A stretch of DNA of 64,000 bases from Roseinatronobacter domitianus (GTDB lineage: Bacteria > Pseudomonadota > Alphaproteobacteria > Rhodobacterales > Rhodobacteraceae). The stretch is taken from positions 1 through 64,000 of the forward strand of contig NZ_JALZWP010000013.1 of the NCBI RefSeq assembly GCF_023336755.1. Direction: 5' to 3'. Position numbers and translations under genes: made by a program. This document shows positions 62,656-64,000 of the stretch, in pieces; position 1 is the stretch's first letter, and every line of letters starts with the position of its first letter. The notes under the pieces were generated by a model, which saw only the letters and a program-made list of their open reading frames with translations, ran no database searches and was not told the DNA's origin.

Positions 62656-64000
62656 TCAAACATCCAATTCCTCCACAAACCTAGCATTCTCGCTGATATA
62701 CTGGAACCGTAATTCCGGCTTCTTGCCCATCAGCCGCTCGACAAGGTCTGACGTCTCCCCCGGCAGGTCGTCATCCACCGACACGCGGATCAAACGCCTT
62801 GAAGCCGGGTCCATCGTGGTTTCCTTCAAATCCTTCGCGTCCATCTCGCCCAACCCCTTGAAGCGCGACACGTCGATCTTGCCTTTGCCGCCCAGCCCTT
62901 CGGCGAATAAGCGCTCCTTCTCGGCCTCGTCCAAGGCATAGACCCGCTTGGCCCCCTGGGTCAGCCGGAACAGGGGCGGGCAAGCCAGATACAGGTGGCC
63001 CGCGTCGATCATCGGGCGCATCTGGGTGTAGAAAAACGTCATCAGCAGCGCCGCGATATGCGCGCCGTCCACATCCGCGTCGGTCATGATGATGATCTTG
63101 TCATAGCGCAAATCATCCAGCCGGAATTTCGGCCCAAGACCCACGCCCATGGCTTGGCACAGATCGTTAATCTCTGCATTCGTGGTCAGCTTGTTGGATG
63201 CCGCGCCCAGCACGTTCAGGATTTTACCGCGCAAGGGCAGCAGGGCTTGGGTTTTGCGGTCGCGGCCCATCTTGGCAGAGCCGCCGGCCGAATCGCCCTC
63301 GACGATGAATAGTTCCGTGCCGATCTTGTTGGTGGCGGTGCAATCGACCAGCTTGCCCGGCAGGCGCAGTTTTTTGGTCGCGGTCTTGCGCGAGGTTTCC
63401 TTTTCCTGACGGCGGCGCAGCCGTTCTTCTGCGCGCAGCACCAGAAAATCAAGGATCGCGCCCGCAGATTTGGGGTCGGCGGCCAGCCAATTGTCGAAAT
63501 GGTCGCGCACCGCCCCTTCGACCATGCGCGCGGCTTCGGTCGTGGCCAGCCGGTCCTTGGTCTGGCCCACGAATTCGGGTTCACGGATGAAGCAGGACAC
63601 CAGCGCACAGCCGCCCGCGGCCATGTCCTCGCGCGTGATCTGGGCGGCTTTCTTGTTATTGGCGAGTTCGCCGTAAGCGCGGATGCCCTTCAGGATCGCG
63701 GCCCAGAATCCGGCTTCATGCGTGCCGCCTTCGGGGGTTGGCACGGTGTTACAGTAGGATTGCACGAACCCGTCGCGCGCGGGCGTCCAGTTGATGGCCC
63801 ATTCGACGGAACCGGGCTGGTTGAACTTCTCCTGAAAGCTGACCTTCCCGGCGAAGGGTTTGTCGGAATAGGTGACATTGCCGGTCAGTTGCTCGTTCAG
63901 GTAATCTGCCAGCCCGCCGGGAAAGTGGAATGTGGCCTCCATGGGGGTGTCGCCATCGGGGATGGCCGATTTCCAACGGATCTCAACGCCAGAGAACAGG
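62656..64000 (-). CDS. parE: DNA topoisomerase IV subunit B, 3' part
   Basis: The C-terminal 448 residues are visible; the frame stays open to the window edge (LFSGVEIRWKSAIPDGDTP before METs), so the N-terminal ATPase part is outside. The TOPRIM motifs FIVEGDSAGGSA and MTDADVDGAHIA are complete, as is GLGEMDAKDLKETTMDP. The lack of the large gyrase B insertion and the RRLIRV ending fit ParE rather than GyrB. ParE decatenates daughter chromosomes with ParC. Confidence 0.93.
   Translation of the reverse strand, partial: LFSGVEIRWKSAIPDGDTPMEATFHFPGGLADYLNEQLTGNVTYSDKPFAGKVSFQEKFNQPGSVEWAINWTPARDGFVQSYCNTVPTPEGGTHEAGFWAAILKGIRAYGELANNKKAAQITREDMAAGGCALVSCFIREPEFVGQTKDRLATTEAARMVEGAVRDHFDNWLAADPKSAGAILDFLVLRAEERLRRRQEKETSRKTATKKLRLPGKLVDCTATNKIGTELFIVEGDSAGGSAKMGRDRKTQALLPLRGKILNVLGAASNKLTTNAEINDLCQAMGVGLGPKFRLDDLRYDKIIIMTDADVDGAHIAALLMTFFYTQMRPMIDAGHLYLACPPLFRLTQGAKRVYALDEAEKERLFAEGLGGKGKIDVSRFKGLGEMDAKDLKETTMDPASRRLIRVSVDDDLPGETSDLVERLMGKKPELRFQYISENARFVEELDV

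Noticed and set aside
62656-64000. gyrB
   Set aside because: The visible part lacks the GyrB-specific insertion after the TOPRIM region and ends as ParE proteins do.

Overview
The window is a stretch of GC-rich (about 60 %) alphaproteobacterial chromosome, most likely from the Rhodobacteraceae/Roseobacter group (Rhodobacterales). The evidence is the gene content and order: rpmH-rnpA-yidD-ttcA-yidC-MOSC-yihA-argB, a stand-alone F0 ATP synthase operon (atpI-B-E-b'-b) without the F1 genes, an Hsp20-DUF1150 pair, purE-purK beside a DUF465 gene, a phosphatidylcholine synthase, a TAXI-type TRAP transporter with DUF1850, and a NaChBac-type sodium channel like those known from marine roseobacters. 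Most of the sequence is dense, ordinary chromosome with many 1-10 base overlaps between genes.

Layout. 1-1700 is a decayed mobile-element patch. It holds the right end of an IS21-like element abutting a 5'-truncated LysR gene, about 400 bp of unassignable DNA, and an IS3-family transposase remnant with a frameshift that cuts off a DUF924 gene. 1850-5453 is an accessory cluster: an SDR oxidoreductase plus a secreted tandem SnoaL-like protein, divergent from a TetR regulator and a DUF418 membrane protein, with two palindromes between them. After tRNA-Arg(ACG) come a histidine kinase, a flavoprotein disulfide reductase and a TVP38-type membrane protein. 9714-16723 is the rpmH-to-argB run, followed by an Fe-S protein and a SixA-like phosphatase. 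16730-20587 holds small heat-shock genes, purEK, a lone ParA and an Lrp regulator.

20674-25120 carries a LysE exporter, the three-gene TAXI-TRAP uptake system and an ArsR regulator whose 3' end overlaps the permease gene in antisense. 25278-27921 is the F0 operon, with a recognisable promoter and a strong terminator. 27920-35999 holds an FCD regulator, an OmpA-like lipoprotein, an AraC-MGMT DNA repair fusion, an MFS transporter, the def/def-like/fmt operon, a C-S lyase and a Tat-exported metallo-beta-lactamase-fold hydrolase. 36171-48911 holds a GST, an L,D-transpeptidase, the sodium channel, an RNA methyltransferase, an ABC exporter, cca, Nudix hydrolases, hslO, a receiver-PP2C phosphatase divergent from an HPt protein, ilvA and a thioesterase. 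49047-61572 holds argG, gpmI, an EnvC-like protein, a C-terminal protease, rppH, priA, a small transaldolase, DUF484, xerC, pcs and a 3-hydroxyacyl-CoA dehydrogenase. The right edge has a noncoding block with palindromes, an AT-rich HEPN-domain gene that looks acquired, and the 3' two thirds of parE running off the window.

The best candidates for something new are the solitary HEPN gene (62032-62637) bordered by a nested inverted repeat, the deformylase-like paralogue that has lost both a metal ligand and the catalytic glutamate, and two families of intergenic repeats: mirrored 24-base GC palindromes, and a hairpin next to a conserved GGAGTATTT...GCAAGATGAAG element. No CRISPR array, prophage or rRNA operon is visible.
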